This document shows positions 26,169 to 35,034 of a DNA stretch of 64,000 nucleotides, one piece after another (the stretch's first letter is position 1; every line of letters starts with the position of its first letter). Source of the DNA: Pseudorhodoferax aquiterrae (GTDB lineage: Bacteria; Pseudomonadota; Gammaproteobacteria; Burkholderiales; Burkholderiaceae_C). The DNA lies in NCBI RefSeq assembly GCF_014652235.1, contig NZ_BMYK01000010.1, forward strand, positions 122,762 through 186,761. The letters run 5' to 3'. The position numbers and the translations under genes were made by a program. The notes under the pieces were generated by a model, which searched no databases, was not told the DNA's origin, and saw nothing but the letters and a program-made list of their open reading frames with translations.

Positions 26169-27053
26169 TCAGCGCTGCGCCGCCAGCGAGCGGAAATCCT
26201 TCTCGTACGCCTGCAGCCGCTTGACGGCGTTGTCGCGCTGCGCCGGAGTGGTGCTGTCGTGCAACAGCGCCAGGCCTTCGCAGCCCTCCTCGATCTGGCG
26301 CTGGGCGTAGGCGCGGTAGTCGGCCTGCGGCGACTGCCGGTAGCGTGCGAACAGGCCGCGCAAGGCGCGCTCGGCCTGCTCGGGCGTGGCTTGCTCGCCG
26401 GCCACGCTGCGCAGCGTCTGCAAGGTGTCCTGCTGGCGCCGCAGCCGTTCGGCCTGCAGCTTGCGCGGGTCGTAGCTCGAGGCGTCGATCTGCCGGCGCA
26501 GCAGCGCGCGCTGCTCGGCGCTGAGCCGGCCGTAGAAGTGCTCGGCGCGGTCCAGCGTCTTGTCGTAGCGCTTCTCGTGCAGCTTGTCGGGGCTCAGTGC
26601 CAGCCACTCCTTGCGGAACTCCTCGTTCGTCTTGCTGTACTTGCTTTCCAGGTGCTGCAGCTGGGTCGGCGTGAGACTGCGCACGAGCTGCGCGGCCCCG
26701 GGTTCGGAATGGGCCGCGATGTCGGCCAGTTGGCGCTGCACATCGTCGACCAGCGCGCAGGCCTGCGCGGGAGCGATGTGCTCCTGGGCCGCCAGGGTCT
26801 GGGCGCGCTGCAGCAGTCCGGCCATTTCCGGCAACTGCGTGCTGCGGTGCCATTGCTGCAGGCTGGCCAGGTCTTCGCGCAGCCGCGTCGATTGGGAATC
26901 GTCGAAATCCAGGTAGCCGTTCAGCCACCAGGTGCCGAAGGTCGGCACGTTGTTGTAGGCCAGACGCACCGAACTGCACCCGGCCAGCAGGCACGCCAGG
27001 GCCAGCACGATAATCCGCGCGGCATTTGAACCAGTAGAAGCGAGGTAGTGCAT
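26169..27053 (-). CDS. DUF6279-type lipoprotein
   Basis: 294 aa with lipoprotein signal ([17 protein letters not shown], lipid Cys at about 25). The conserved stretch [19 protein letters not shown] (about 33-51) and an all-helical remainder rich in Arg/Glu/Gln match the DUF6279 lipoprotein family. It probably sits in the periplasmic face of a membrane; function unknown. Its ATG overlaps the divergent glmU ATG. Confidence 0.85.
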   Translation of the reverse strand: MHYLASTGSNAARIIVLALACLLAGCSSVRLAYNNVPTFGTWWLNGYLDFDDSQSTRLREDLASLQQWHRSTQLPEMAGLLQRAQTLAAQEHIAPAQACALVDDVQRQLADIAAHSEPGAAQLVRSLTPTQLQHLESKYSKTNEEFRKEWLALSPDKLHEKRYDKTLDRAEHFYGRLSAEQRALLRRQIDASSYDPRKLQAERLRRQQDTLQTLRSVAGEQATPEQAERALRGLFARYRQSPQADYRAYAQRQIEEGCEGLALLHDSTTPAQRDNAVKRLQAYEKDFRSLAAQR

Positions 27054-28461
27054 GGCATCCGTCGATGTGGTGGTCATGGCCGCGGGCAAGGGCACGCGGA
27101 TGAAGAGCAGCATCCCCAAAGTGTTGCACCGTCTGGCCGGTCGCGCCCTGCTCGGGCACGTGCTGGACACTGCGGCACAGCTGGCGCCGCGCCGTACCGT
27201 CGTCATCACCGGCCATGGCGCTGCGACGGTGGAGAGTTTCGTCCAACAGGTGGGCGCCGCCCAGGCTGCGCTGGCGCTGCATTGCGTCAGACAGGAGCCG
27301 CAGTTGGGGACGGGCCACGCCGTACAGCAGGCCGTGCCGCAGCTGCCGGACGACGGTGTCACGCTGATCCTCAACGGCGACGTGCCGCTGATCGCTGCCG
27401 ACACGCTGCGCGCGCTGCTGGCCAGCAGCGCGGGCGAACGGCTGGCGCTGCTGACGGTGGACATGCCGGATCCCACGGGCTATGGCCGCATCGTGCGCGA
27501 TGGCGACGCCGTGCAGCGCATCGTCGAGCACAAGGACGCCTCGGAGGCCCAGCGTGCCATCCGCGAGATCTACACCGGCGTGATGGCCGTGCCCACCGTG
27601 CAGCTCAAGCGCTGGCTGGCGCGGCTGACCAACGACAACGTGCAGGGCGAGTACTACCTGACCGACATCGTGCAGATGGCCGTCGCCGACGGCGTACCGG
27701 TGGTGGCGAGCAAGACGGCCGACCGCATCCAGGTCGATGGCGTCAACAGCCCGGTGCAGCTGGCCGAGCTGGAGCGCGCCTACCAACTGCGCAACGCCCA
27801 GCGCCTCATGGAGCAGGGCGTGCGCCTGGCCGATCCGGCGCGCCTGGACGTGCGCGGCCGGCTGGAGTGCGGGGCCGATGTGGAGATCGACGTCGGCTGC
27901 GTGTTCGAAGGCCAGGTAACGCTGGGCGCGGGCGTGCGCATAGGCCCGCACTGCGTGATCGCCAACGCGCAGATCGCTGCCGGCACGGTGATCCAGGCCT
28001 TCTGCCACATCGAGGGCGGCGCCGACGCGGGCGGCCAGGTGCAGGTGGGCGCGGGCGCCATCGTCGGCCCCTACGCGCGGCTGCGCCCCGGCGCCAAGCT
28101 CGGCGAGGAAGTGCACATCGGCAACTTCGTCGAGGTCAAGAACTCCACGCTGGCCAAGGGCGCCAAGGCCAACCACCTGGCCTACCTGGGCGATGCCACC
28201 GTGGGCGAGCGCGTGAACTACGGCGCCGGCAGCATCACCGCCAACTACGACGGCGCCAACAAGCACCGCACCGTGATCGAGGCCGACGTGCACGTGGGCA
28301 GCAATTGCGTGCTGGTCGCGCCCGTCACCATCGGCGCTGGCGGCACCGTGGGCGGCGGCTCCACCATCACCAAGGATGCCCCGGCCGGTGCGCTGAGCGT
28401 GGCGCGCGGCCGTCAGGTCAGCATCCCGAACTGGACGCGCCCCGCGAAGAAGACAAAGTGA
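27052..28461 (+). CDS. glmU: Bifunctional GlmU (GlcN-1-P acetyltransferase / GlcNAc-1-P uridylyltransferase)
   Basis: 469 aa, making UDP-GlcNAc for peptidoglycan and LPS. The uridylyltransferase domain (about 1-230) has the loop [18 protein letters not shown], and substrate motifs QLGTGHAV and LNGDVPLI. The left-handed beta-helix acetyltransferase domain (about 255-450) ends in the conserved [13 protein letters not shown]. The start is fixed by the family N-terminus. Its stop overlaps the GTG of the following kinase gene. glmS lies 1.3 kb downstream, giving a UDP-GlcNAc neighbourhood. Confidence 0.96.
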   Translation: MASVDVVVMAAGKGTRMKSSIPKVLHRLAGRALLGHVLDTAAQLAPRRTVVITGHGAATVESFVQQVGAAQAALALHCVRQEPQLGTGHAVQQAVPQLPDDGVTLILNGDVPLIAADTLRALLASSAGERLALLTVDMPDPTGYGRIVRDGDAVQRIVEHKDASEAQRAIREIYTGVMAVPTVQLKRWLARLTNDNVQGEYYLTDIVQMAVADGVPVVASKTADRIQVDGVNSPVQLAELERAYQLRNAQRLMEQGVRLADPARLDVRGRLECGADVEIDVGCVFEGQVTLGAGVRIGPHCVIANAQIAAGTVIQAFCHIEGGADAGGQVQVGAGAIVGPYARLRPGAKLGEEVHIGNFVEVKNSTLAKGAKANHLAYLGDATVGERVNYGAGSITANYDGANKHRTVIEADVHVGSNCVLVAPVTIGAGGTVGGGSTITKDAPAGALSVARGRQVSIPNWTRPAKKTK

Positions 28462-29225
28462 GCGCGGATGGCCCCAGCGAACTGCAGGCGCTGCGCGCGC
28501 AGTTGGGCGCGGCCCGGGCCGATGCCGAGGACATGGCGCGCATGGTCTCGCACGACCTGCGCGCGCCGGTGCGCCATGTGCTGGCCTATGGCGAAGTGCT
28601 GCGCGAGATGGCGGCGTCCGGCGAGGATCTCGCCCCCGCGCTGGCCCAGCTGGACCGCTCCTCGCGCCAGCTCGGCGACATGCTGGACGCCGTGCTGGCA
28701 CTGGTGCGGCTGTCCGGCGCCCCGCTGCTGCCAAGCGTGACCGATGGCGCCCTGCTCGTGGCCGAAGCCCGCCGCGCGGCCGAGGCCGCCTTGCCCGAGG
28801 CCGACCGTGCGCGCCCCATCCGCTGGGAGATCGCGCCGGTCCTGCCGCCCGTGCCGGGCGACGTGGCGCAGCTGCGCCAGGCGCTGGCCGCTCTGCTGGC
28901 CAATGCGCTCAAGTTCACGCGGCCGGCGGTCGAGCCCTGCATCCAGGTCGACGGCGCGGTGCTGCCCGACGGTGGTGTGCAACTGCGCGTGCGCGACAAC
29001 GGTGCCGGTTTCCCGTCGGCCCAGGCCACGCGCCTGTTCCAGCCCTTTGCACGCCTGCACGGTGCGCGCTTCGAAGGCCTGGGCACGGGCCTGGCCCTGG
29101 TGCGGCAGGTCGTGCGCCGCCATGGTGGCAGCGTGCGCGCCGAGGCCGCGCCCGGTCAGGGCTGCACGGTCTGGCTCACCTTGCCGCAGGCAGCGGCAGC
29201 CGGGTCTGGAACTTCGCCCGCTTGA
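28458..29225 (+). CDS. Sensor-less histidine kinase
   Basis: 255 aa from a GTG overlapping the glmU stop (GTGA). HisKA segment with phospho-acceptor His in [14 protein letters not shown] (about residue 30). HATPase domain with N box [10 protein letters not shown]1 DNGAGF and G2 GLGTGLALV. There is no membrane segment or sensor domain and no response regulator beside it, so the signal must come from a partner or from the short N-terminal coil. The 3' end overlaps the convergent Lrp gene by 50 bp. Confidence 0.87.
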   Translation: MSADGPSELQALRAQLGAARADAEDMARMVSHDLRAPVRHVLAYGEVLREMAASGEDLAPALAQLDRSSRQLGDMLDAVLALVRLSGAPLLPSVTDGALLVAEARRAAEAALPEADRARPIRWEIAPVLPPVPGDVAQLRQALAALLANALKFTRPAVEPCIQVDGAVLPDGGVQLRVRDNGAGFPSAQATRLFQPFARLHGARFEGLGTGLALVRQVVRRHGGSVRAEAAPGQGCTVWLTLPQAAAAGSGTSPA

Positions 29226-29667
29226 GGCTGAAGAAGGCCTTCACGTTGCGCACGTTGGCGTCGGCCGTGAACAGCCGCTCGGCCAGCGCCAGGTAGTCCG
29301 GCATGTCGCGCGCATGCACCACCAGGCAGAAGTCCGGCCCGGGTGAGACGCGGTAGCACTGCTGCACGGCGTCGTCGGCCACCACGCGTTGTTCGAAGGC
29401 GGCCAGTCGCTCGGCGTCCTGCCGGTCCAGCGTGATCTCCACCAGGGCCGTCAGCCCATGGCCCAGCACGGGCGCCAGGCGGTCCGGCGACAGGATGGCC
29501 ACCTGGCCTTCCACCAGCCCGGCATCGACCAACCGCTTGACGCGGCGCAGGCAGGTGGGCGCGGACACATGCACGAGCTCGGCCAGCGCGAGGTTGCTCA
29601 ACGACGCGTCGCGCTGCAGCTGGTCCAACAGACGCAGATCGGTGGCGTCGATTTCCAAAGATTCCAT
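29176..29667 (-). CDS. Lrp/AsnC-family transcriptional regulator
   Basis: 163 aa: N-terminal HTH (about 8-60, [31 protein letters not shown]) and the RAM ligand/oligomerisation domain (about 70-150). It is divergent from glmS with about 135 bp between and convergent, overlapping, with the histidine kinase. Effector likely an amino acid; target unknown. Confidence 0.92.
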   Translation of the reverse strand: MESLEIDATDLRLLDQLQRDASLSNLALAELVHVSAPTCLRRVKRLVDAGLVEGQVAILSPDRLAPVLGHGLTALVEITLDRQDAERLAAFEQRVVADDAVQQCYRVSPGPDFCLVVHARDMPDYLALAERLFTADANVRNVKAFFSLKRAKFQTRLPLPAAR

Positions 29668-29802
29668 GGTTCGATCATGGATGAAATTTTCTGTCCTTGT
29701 CGCTCATGGGGGAAACAATATTCCGAATGCCGTGAAAAATCGAACGAAAAGAACACGGCCCATCGCCTAGCATCCGCCCCGCTCAACCACCGGAGAACCT
29801 CT

Positions 29803-31704
29803 ATGTGCGGCATCGTCGGCGCAGTGTCCAAGCGCAACATCGTTCCCATCCTGGTCCAGGGCCTGCAACGGCTCGAGTACCGGGGTTATGACAGCTGCGG
29901 CGTCGCGATCCATGCCGCCAGCCTGGGACCGGCCGAAGGCGGCGGGCTGCAGCGGGCGCGCAGCACGGCGCGCGTGGCCGAACTCGTCGCCCAGGTGCAG
30001 GCCGAGCACATCGAGGGCGGCACCGGCATCGCCCACACGCGCTGGGCCACGCACGGCGCGCCGGCCGTGCACAACGCCCATCCGCACTTCAGCCATGGCC
30101 CCGGCGCCGACGCGGCCGAGCGGCCGGGCCGCATCGCGCTGGTGCACAACGGCATCATCGAGAACCACGACGAACTGCGCACCGCCCTGAAGGCCAAGGG
30201 CTATGTGTTCCACAGCCAGACCGACACCGAAGTCATCGCCCACCTGGTCGACAGCCTGTACGACGGCGACGTGTTCGAGGCCGTCAAGGCCGCCGTGCGC
30301 CAGCTGCGCGGTGCCTACGCGATCGCCGTGTTCGCCAAGGACGAGCCGCACCGTGTGGTCGGCGCGCGTGCCGGTTCCCCGCTGATCCTGGGCGTGGGCA
30401 AAGACGCCGGCGAGCACTTCCTCGCCAGCGACGCCATGGCCCTGGCCGGCGTGACCGACCAGATCGTCTACCTGTCCGAAGGCGACGTGGTCGACCTGCA
30501 GCTGGGCAAGTACTGGATCGTCGACAAGGCGCACAAGAGCGTGACGCGTCCCGTCAAGACCGTGCAGGCGCACAGCGGCGCGGCCGAGCTGGGCCCCTAC
30601 CGCCACTACATGCAAAAGGAGATCTTCGAGCAGCCGCGCGCGATCGCCGACACGCTGGAAGGCCTGGTCGGCGTCGCGCCCGAACTGTTCGACGGCCAGC
30701 CCGACGAAGAGGGCGTGAGCGCCAGCGCGCACCGCGTGTTCAAGGAAATCGACCGCGTGCTGATCCTGGCCTGCGGCACCAGCTACTACAGCGGCTGCAC
30801 CGCCAAGTACTGGCTGGAGGGCATCGCCAAGATCCCGACGCAGGTCGAGATCGCCAGCGAGTACCGCTACCGCGAGTCCGTGCCCGATCCGCGCACCCTG
30901 GTCGTCACCATCAGCCAGAGCGGCGAGACCGCGGACACGCTGGCCGCGCTGCGCTATGCCCAAAGCCTGGGCATGGAACACACCCTGACGGTCTGCAACG
31001 TCGCCACCAGCGCCATGGTGCGCGAGTGCAAGCTGGCCTACATCACGCGCGCGGGTGTGGAGGTCGGTGTGGCGTCGACCAAGGCCTTCACCACGCAGCT
31101 GGCCGGCCTGTTCCTGCTGACGCTGGCGCTGGCCCAGGCCAAGGGCCGGCTGACCGAGGAGGCCGAGCAGCGCCATCTCAAGGCCATGCGCCACCTGCCC
31201 GTGGCCCTGCAGTCCGTGCTGGCCCTGGAGCCGCAGATCATCACCTGGGCCGAGGACTTCGCGAAGATGGAGAACGCGCTGTTCCTGGGTCGCGGGCTGC
31301 ACTACCCGGTGGCGCTGGAAGGCGCGCTCAAGCTCAAGGAGATCACCTACATCCACGCCGAGGCCTACGCTGCCGGCGAGCTCAAGCACGGCCCGCTGGC
31401 GCTGGTCACCAGCACCATGCCGGTCGTCACCGTGGCGCCCAATGACCAGTTGCTGGAGAAGCTCAAGAGCAACATGCAGGAGGTGCGTGCGCGCGGCGGC
31501 GTGCTGTACGTGCTGGCCGACGGCGACACGCACATCGAGAGCGAGGAAGGCATCCACGTGATCCGCATGCCCGAGCACTACGGCGAGCTGTCGCCGCTGC
31601 TGCACGTGGTGCCGCTGCAGCTGCTGGCCTACCACACGGCCTGCGCGCGCGGCACGGATGTGGACAAGCCGCGGAACCTGGCGAAGTCTGTGACGGTGGA
31701 GTAG
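29803..31704 (+). CDS. glmS: Glutamine--fructose-6-phosphate aminotransferase GlmS
   Basis: 633 aa. The first enzyme of hexosamine synthesis: fructose-6-P + Gln gives GlcN-6-P. The N-terminal glutaminase domain begins MCGIVGAV with Cys2 as nucleophile; two SIS domains follow (about 300-440 and 475-620; [17 protein letters not shown]). The C-terminus [18 protein letters not shown] is the highly conserved stretch whose DNA is the recognition site of Tn7-family target selectors. A candidate transposon end starts 20 bp past its stop. Confidence 0.97.
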   Translation: MCGIVGAVSKRNIVPILVQGLQRLEYRGYDSCGVAIHAASLGPAEGGGLQRARSTARVAELVAQVQAEHIEGGTGIAHTRWATHGAPAVHNAHPHFSHGPGADAAERPGRIALVHNGIIENHDELRTALKAKGYVFHSQTDTEVIAHLVDSLYDGDVFEAVKAAVRQLRGAYAIAVFAKDEPHRVVGARAGSPLILGVGKDAGEHFLASDAMALAGVTDQIVYLSEGDVVDLQLGKYWIVDKAHKSVTRPVKTVQAHSGAAELGPYRHYMQKEIFEQPRAIADTLEGLVGVAPELFDGQPDEEGVSASAHRVFKEIDRVLILACGTSYYSGCTAKYWLEGIAKIPTQVEIASEYRYRESVPDPRTLVVTISQSGETADTLAALRYAQSLGMEHTLTVCNVATSAMVRECKLAYITRAGVEVGVASTKAFTTQLAGLFLLTLALAQAKGRLTEEAEQRHLKAMRHLPVALQSVLALEPQIITWAEDFAKMENALFLGRGLHYPVALEGALKLKEITYIHAEAYAAGELKHGPLALVTSTMPVVTVAPNDQLLEKLKSNMQEVRARGGVLYVLADGDTHIESEEGIHVIRMPEHYGELSPLLHVVPLQLLAYHTACARGTDVDKPRNLAKSVTVE

Positions 31705-32152
31705 GGCGGCCGCCCGCCCACCATGTTTCATGGCGCGACAATAGATTTGGTAGTTTTTTCAGTGTGCCGATGCCTGCAGAACAATCGTTTCGCAATTTTG
31801 GTAGGCCACGACAATGACGGAGTTATGGTAGTTTTAGGGTCCAGTTGGATAAGCGTCGCTTCAAGCGAATGATTGCAAAGGCGTTGAGTCACGCCCTCCT
31901 CGCGGGATCCTGCTACTTGTCACGACATATTTAGGCGCACGAATGTCAGATGGGAACGCCGCCTGAAATCGTTCTTGCCGCTCGTGCCGTTCTATGGTGG
32001 CGAGTTCAATGAGCAATGTTTGTCGGTTAAAGATTGTCGGAATGGGCGCCAGGCCCTGCCGTAATCCTTGCCTATTCCCAACCCAGTAGGCTCAAGATAG
32101 GCCGGGTGCCTAGAGGCCGATCGCTTTGAAGCTCAGAGCCGCTGTTCTTCGC
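31705..32152. other. Post-glmS region with candidate Tn7-like transposon end; no gene
   Basis: No convincing gene. Twenty bp after the glmS stop the sequence begins TGTTTCATGGCGCGACAATA (31724). Within 110 bp there are three copies of a (A/T)TTTGGTAG-like core: 31744-31753, 31794-31804 and 31823-31831 (TTATGGTAG). Two cores are preceded by GACAAT at 31737 and 31810, and two are followed by TTTT. Closely spaced repeats inside a TGT end and the insertion distance from glmS match Tn7-family ends with TnsB sites. The matching far end was not found. Confidence 0.5.
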
Positions 32153-32212
32153 CATTAATGTCTGAGACAGCGCATTAAAGTCTGAGACAACGCATCAATG
32201 TTTGAGACAAGC
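32153..32212 (-). repeat. Three tandem 20-bp transposon-end-like repeats (left array)
   Basis: Three head-to-tail 20-bp units at 32153, 32173 and 32193, each of the form CATtAAtGTcTGAGACAnCG with 2-5 differences. Inverted counterparts (TGTCTCAGACTTT) occur at 34802-34934. The arrangement looks like multiple transposase-binding sites at the ends of one element. Confidence 0.75.
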
Positions 32213-32332
32213 TCCGTCGTCAGGACACTTTCGCGCCCGCGAAAGCGCGTTGAACCACTCTGAGGCCGCTGCCACATGCTGCACGTACCCCATGTAGTGC
32301 CCCGCCATTTCCTGGGAAATGGTGGCGGCATG
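32195..32332 (-). pseudogene. 3' remnant of a mobile-element gene (last 45 codons)
   Basis: A 45-codon open stretch, ending inside the innermost 20-bp repeat, reads as natural protein: ISQEMAGHYMGYVQHVAAA, SEWFNALSRARK, DDGACLKH. An in-frame stop and loss of the frame upstream show it is only the tail of a gene. Its position against the repeat array suggests the transposase or recombinase of that element. Family not identified. Confidence 0.4.
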
Positions 32333-32418
32333 TCATGCCGCTTTGCTAGGCTTCGGGTCGCTGGGCGCACGCCCCCTGTCCACTAGGTAGTGTGGGCTGT
32401 TGGATAGCAGGCCTATCT

Positions 32419-33460
32419 GTGATGCTTCAATAGGTTGTATCCGGTGTTCATCCGGATTGGGTTTGAGAGACTGGAAGTCGCCAAACACCCATTCCTCAAA
32501 TACCCGGAGCCCGGATGAACACCCATAAGCATGCCCGATTGACGTACGCACGTCGTCTGGAGATGGTCAGACAGATGACCGAAGGTGGCCTCAGCGTCGC
32601 CGATGCGGCCGAGCTGCACGGCGTGACGCCGCCCACGGCAAGGAAGTGGTTGGGGCGCTATCTGGCCGAGGGCGAGGCCGCGCTGGCTGATGCCTCCTCG
32701 CGCCCGGCGCACTCGCCGCGGAGCATCGAGCCGGCCAAGGCGCTGCTCATCGTCGAATTGCGGCATCGGCGCATGCTGCAGTCCAGCATCGCCCGCAGCG
32801 TTGGCGTGTCCGCTTCCACGGTTAGCCGGGTACTGGCCCGGGCAGGCCTGTCCAAGCTCAGCGACCTGGTGCCGGCCGAGCCGGTGGTGCGCTACGAGCG
32901 TGAAGCGCCTGGCGAATTGCTGCACATCGACACCAAGAAGCTGGGCCGCATCGTGCGTCCGAGCCACCGCGTCACAGGCAACCGGCGTGACTCGGTCGAC
33001 GGCGCGGGCTGGGAGACGCTGTTCGTGGCGATCGATGACCACGCTCGCCTGGCCTTCACGGCCATGCACCCAGACGAAAAGCAGGCACAGGCGGTGCTGT
33101 TCCTGAAAAATGCCGTGGCGTACTACGCCACGATGGGTGTCACCGTGCAGCGGCTTCTCACTGACAACGGCCCGGCTTTCCGTTCACGCGAGTTCCGCCA
33201 GGCCTGCGAGGGGTTGGGCATCAAGCACCGTTTCACCAGGCCCTACAGGCCGCAGACCAACGGCAAGGCCGAGCGCTTCATCCAGTCAGCCTTGCGAGAG
33301 TGGGCCTACGGTTGGACGTACCAGAACTCAGCCCAGCGCACTGCTGCGCTGGCGCACTGGCAACACCACTACAACTGCCACCGGCCGCATAGCGGCATCG
33401 GTGGCGTCGCGCCGATCTCCCGACTCAGCTCTTCACGAAACAACGTCTTGACGCTTCACA
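32419..33460 (+). mobile_element. IS481-family insertion sequence with 6-bp target duplication
   Basis: About 1042 bp bounded by imperfect inverted repeats: left TGTGATGCTTCAATAGGTTG, right the complement of TGTGAAGCGTCAAGACGTTG. It is flanked by the direct repeat CCTATC (32413-32418 and 33461-33466), a 6-bp duplication as expected for IS481. The left end closely resembles that of Bordetella IS481. Intact target duplications indicate a fairly recent insertion that has not rearranged. It sits inside the repeat-bounded degraded element. Confidence 0.9.
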
Positions 33461-33552
33461 CCTATCCCGCTCGCCCGGAGCGAAACCCGGGCGCCAATTC
33501 CACGCGCTGCGGTTCTTGCCGCACTGCTGAACAGCTCCAGGGCATTCTTTGA
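32515..33552 (+). CDS. IS481-family transposase reading through the IS end
   Basis: 345 aa. N-terminal helix-turn-helices (about 10-60 and 75-115) precede the DDE/RNase H-like rve domain (about 130-310) with DTKKLGRI, FVAIDDHARLAF, LLTDNGPAFRSREF and PYRPQTNGKAERFIQS (catalytic acidic residues in place). The last 30 codons (from Tyr after TLHT) are encoded by DNA outside the IS because the target did not supply a TAG codon; those residues should be dispensable. Probably active. Confidence 0.92.
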   Translation: MNTHKHARLTYARRLEMVRQMTEGGLSVADAAELHGVTPPTARKWLGRYLAEGEAALADASSRPAHSPRSIEPAKALLIVELRHRRMLQSSIARSVGVSASTVSRVLARAGLSKLSDLVPAEPVVRYEREAPGELLHIDTKKLGRIVRPSHRVTGNRRDSVDGAGWETLFVAIDDHARLAFTAMHPDEKQAQAVLFLKNAVAYYATMGVTVQRLLTDNGPAFRSREFRQACEGLGIKHRFTRPYRPQTNGKAERFIQSALREWAYGWTYQNSAQRTAALAHWQHHYNCHRPHSGIGGVAPISRLSSSRNNVLTLHTYPARPERNPGANSTRCGSCRTAEQLQGIL

Positions 33553-33561
33553 GCTGCACAG

Positions 33562-33640
33562 AAATGGGCGTACAGTGGCCATGCGGCTTCTTCGTGCCTT
33601 GCCGCCTTTGCCACTTGAGCGCACCGACAAGGGGTGCGCT
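33562..33640 (+). promoter_or_regulatory. Two-hairpin 5' leader A
   Basis: A -10-like TACAGT (33571-33576) is followed by hairpin 1 (33583-33605; GCGGC/GCCGC, 13-nt loop TTCTTCGTGCCTT) and hairpin 2 (33619-33639; GCGCACC/GGTGCGC). The right arm of hairpin 2 covers the GGGG ribosome site of the gene that follows. The layout and loop are shared with leader B at 33900. Confidence 0.6.
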
Positions 33641-33886
33641 TTGGCCGATTCAGCTCCGAGCATTGATTCCCCGGTCACTGCCTACGCCGCGGCCGTCGCA
33701 GCACGAAAGGCAGCAGAACTTGTCGTGCAGCAGGCTGCGCAGCCGACGCCGGAGCAACGCGCCGAAGCGCAAGGAGCGCGCAGGCGCGAGGCGTTCTGCC
33801 TTGGCGTCTTGCAGGCCGAAAACCAAAGCGACACGGATAGGGGCCGGCCAGATTCAGCGCTGAACAACTCCCAGCACACCTCGTAA
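33641..33886 (+). CDS. Small hypothetical protein, paralogue A (81 aa)
   Basis: I place the start at TTG (LADSAPSIDS), the position aligned with the ATG of the neighbouring paralogue and directly after the shared leader. An upstream ATG at 33575 lies in the leader/promoter. Helical, Ala/Gln/Arg-rich: AARKAAELVVQQAAQPTPEQ then ARRREAFCLGVLQAE, alignable with paralogue B (PT-x-Q-Q then LRREA). Function unknown; no signal or membrane segment. Confidence 0.5.
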   Translation: MADSAPSIDSPVTAYAAAVAARKAAELVVQQAAQPTPEQRAEAQGARRREAFCLGVLQAENQSDTDRGRPDSALNNSQHTS

Positions 33887-33899
33887 CACCGCTGCCCGG

Positions 33900-33986
33900 A
33901 AATAGGCGTAGATTGCTTTGGCGGCCTCCTTCGTGCCCTGGCCGCCTTTGCCATCTGACCGCACCCCTTTCCTCGGGAGTGCGCCC
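33900..33986 (+). promoter_or_regulatory. Two-hairpin 5' leader B
   Basis: A -10-like TAGATT (33909-33914), then hairpin 1 (33920-33946; perfect GGCGGCC/GGCCGCC stem, 13-nt loop TCCTTCGTGCCCT) and hairpin 2 (33961-33982; GCACcCCT/GGGaGTGC) whose right arm holds the GGGAG ribosome site 7 bp before the ATG. Same order and nearly the same loop as leader A, with stem changes that keep pairing. Confidence 0.6.
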
Positions 33987-34244
33987 ATGGCGAGACTTCA
34001 GAGCTTCCAGGAATGGAAGCAGGCCGAGACAACGGCCCAGGCCGCACAACTTCGCGTTCATAAGCTGCTTTGCAGCAGCAGCAGTCCAACACAACAGCAG
34101 CTCGACGAGGTGAGCCAGCTTCGCCGTGAGGCCACGCGCAGGCTGTGCGTGATGCTGGCGGACTTTCACGCCGATGCCATGGCGGCGCGGCCTCGGCATG
34201 CCGTGCATCACGCTGACCAATTCTCAGACGGGCCAGTGCGCTAG
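33987..34244 (+). CDS. Small hypothetical protein, paralogue B (85 aa)
   Basis: Starts at MARLQSFQEWKQAE after GGGAG. Predicted as a two-helix protein (about 5-35 and 40-65; PTQQQLDEVSQLRREATRRL), alignable to paralogue A. Function unknown. Its TAG stop shares the bases CTAG with the stop of the convergent Rmf-like gene. Confidence 0.6.
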   Translation: MARLQSFQEWKQAETTAQAAQLRVHKLLCSSSSPTQQQLDEVSQLRREATRRLCVMLADFHADAMAARPRHAVHHADQFSDGPVR

Positions 34245-34474
34245 GGGCAAGGGGGTAGGCTCTCCCAGGCTGTGTGCAGATGGGCTCGGCCCAAGTTGGA
34301 CCTGCGCATGACGCACGCGCTGTACTCGCGCATCCAACCTATCGTCCAGGCCAAAGCCTGCATCTGGTCGAGCTGGGATTCGTTGTGCAACCCGTACGGG
34401 TTCGCCCAGCGCTGCTGGCCGGCCAGGTAGGCGCTGCGCCCCGCTTCAACTGCCCGATCAACCTGGCTGTCCAT
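34241..34474 (-). CDS. Rmf/CrpP-like small protein
   Basis: 77 aa. The pattern GRSAYLAGQQRWANPYGL...ALAWTIGWMRE matches the layout of ribosome modulation factor and CrpP (Gly-x-x-A-x-x-x-Gly, then NPY in place of CPY, then W-x-x-GW-x-x-E). Rmf dimerises ribosomes; CrpP-family proteins are plasmid- and ICE-borne with disputed drug-modifying activity. The role here is unknown; similarity is judged by eye only. Confidence 0.6.
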   Translation of the reverse strand: MDSQVDRAVEAGRSAYLAGQQRWANPYGLHNESQLDQMQALAWTIGWMREYSACVMRRSNLGRAHLHTAWESLPPCP

Positions 34475-34571
34475 GCCGCGTTGTAGACGCAGGCGACGGC
34501 TGGACGATGTAGGACTTCGCCCCGGGTGGTGTGCGCCCTACACTGCCTCCTTGGCAAAAGCGGAGGGGGTG

Positions 34572-34784
34572 ATGGGTGAAACTGCCTTGGAACTCGCTCG
34601 CCGCCACGTCGTGGACGGCTCCCGGCTGGTGGACGAGCAAAACGCGCTAATTGCCCGGTTGGACCCGCAGGGCGGGCAGGTTGGCGCAGCCCAGGAGCTG
34701 CTGGCGACCTTGAAGGCAACGCTGGCCATCTTCGTTGCCGACCTTGAACGGCTCGAAGGCCGGGGCGCTCATGGCCGGCGCTGA
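34572..34784 (+). CDS. Small conserved hypothetical protein (70 aa)
   Basis: Starts at MGETALELARRHVVDG after a GGAGGGGG ribosome site. All-helical: LARRHVVDGSRLVDEQNALIARL then AAQELLATLKATLAIFVADLERLE. This is the layout of a widespread family of uncharacterised 60-90 aa alpha-helical proteins in proteobacteria, often on plasmids and islands. Function unknown. Confidence 0.65.
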   Translation: MGETALELARRHVVDGSRLVDEQNALIARLDPQGGQVGAAQELLATLKATLAIFVADLERLEGRGAHGRR

Positions 34785-34801
34785 ACGTTCCTTTCCTGCA
34801 A

Positions 34802-34934
34802 TTGGTCTCGGACTTTGTTGAACGGGCGGATGTGCAGTCGCCGCACGGGGGCCGCGTGTCTCGGACTTTTGGCGATGCGAAGCTATTCCGCAGCGTCCGC
34901 GCTTCACGGACAAGTTGTCTCAGACTTTATTGGT
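34802..34934 (+). repeat. Right array of transposon-end-like repeats (inverted to the left array)
   Basis: Three dispersed copies of TGTCTCrGACTTT-type units: 34802-34821 (first base of the core changed to GGTCTC), 34856-34875 and 34915-34934. They are in inverted orientation to the array at 32153-32212. The outermost copy, TTGTCTCAGACTTTATTGGT, is the best match to the left units. Confidence 0.65.
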
Positions 34935-35034
34935 GCGGAGCAGCCGCAGGTGAGCGAGAGCGAACGTCGGTGCGCCTGTGGTGGGCGCTGCGGTCAAATA
35001 ATGCAGCCAGCATCTTGTGGCGGCGCACTACGTT

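Noticed and set aside
26092..28734. 880-aa reverse ORF over glmU
   Set aside because: Antisense to glmU and the histidine kinase, with no recognisable domain.
32153..32212. Three 20-bp repeats as a CRISPR array
   Set aside because: Units are directly abutting with no spacers, and inverted copies occur elsewhere; consistent with transposon-end repeats.
34539..34566. Third copy of the two-hairpin leader before the 70-aa gene
   Set aside because: Only a -10-like TACACT and a short CCTCC/GGAGG pairing are shared; the left arm would lie upstream of the transcript start and the conserved loop is missing.
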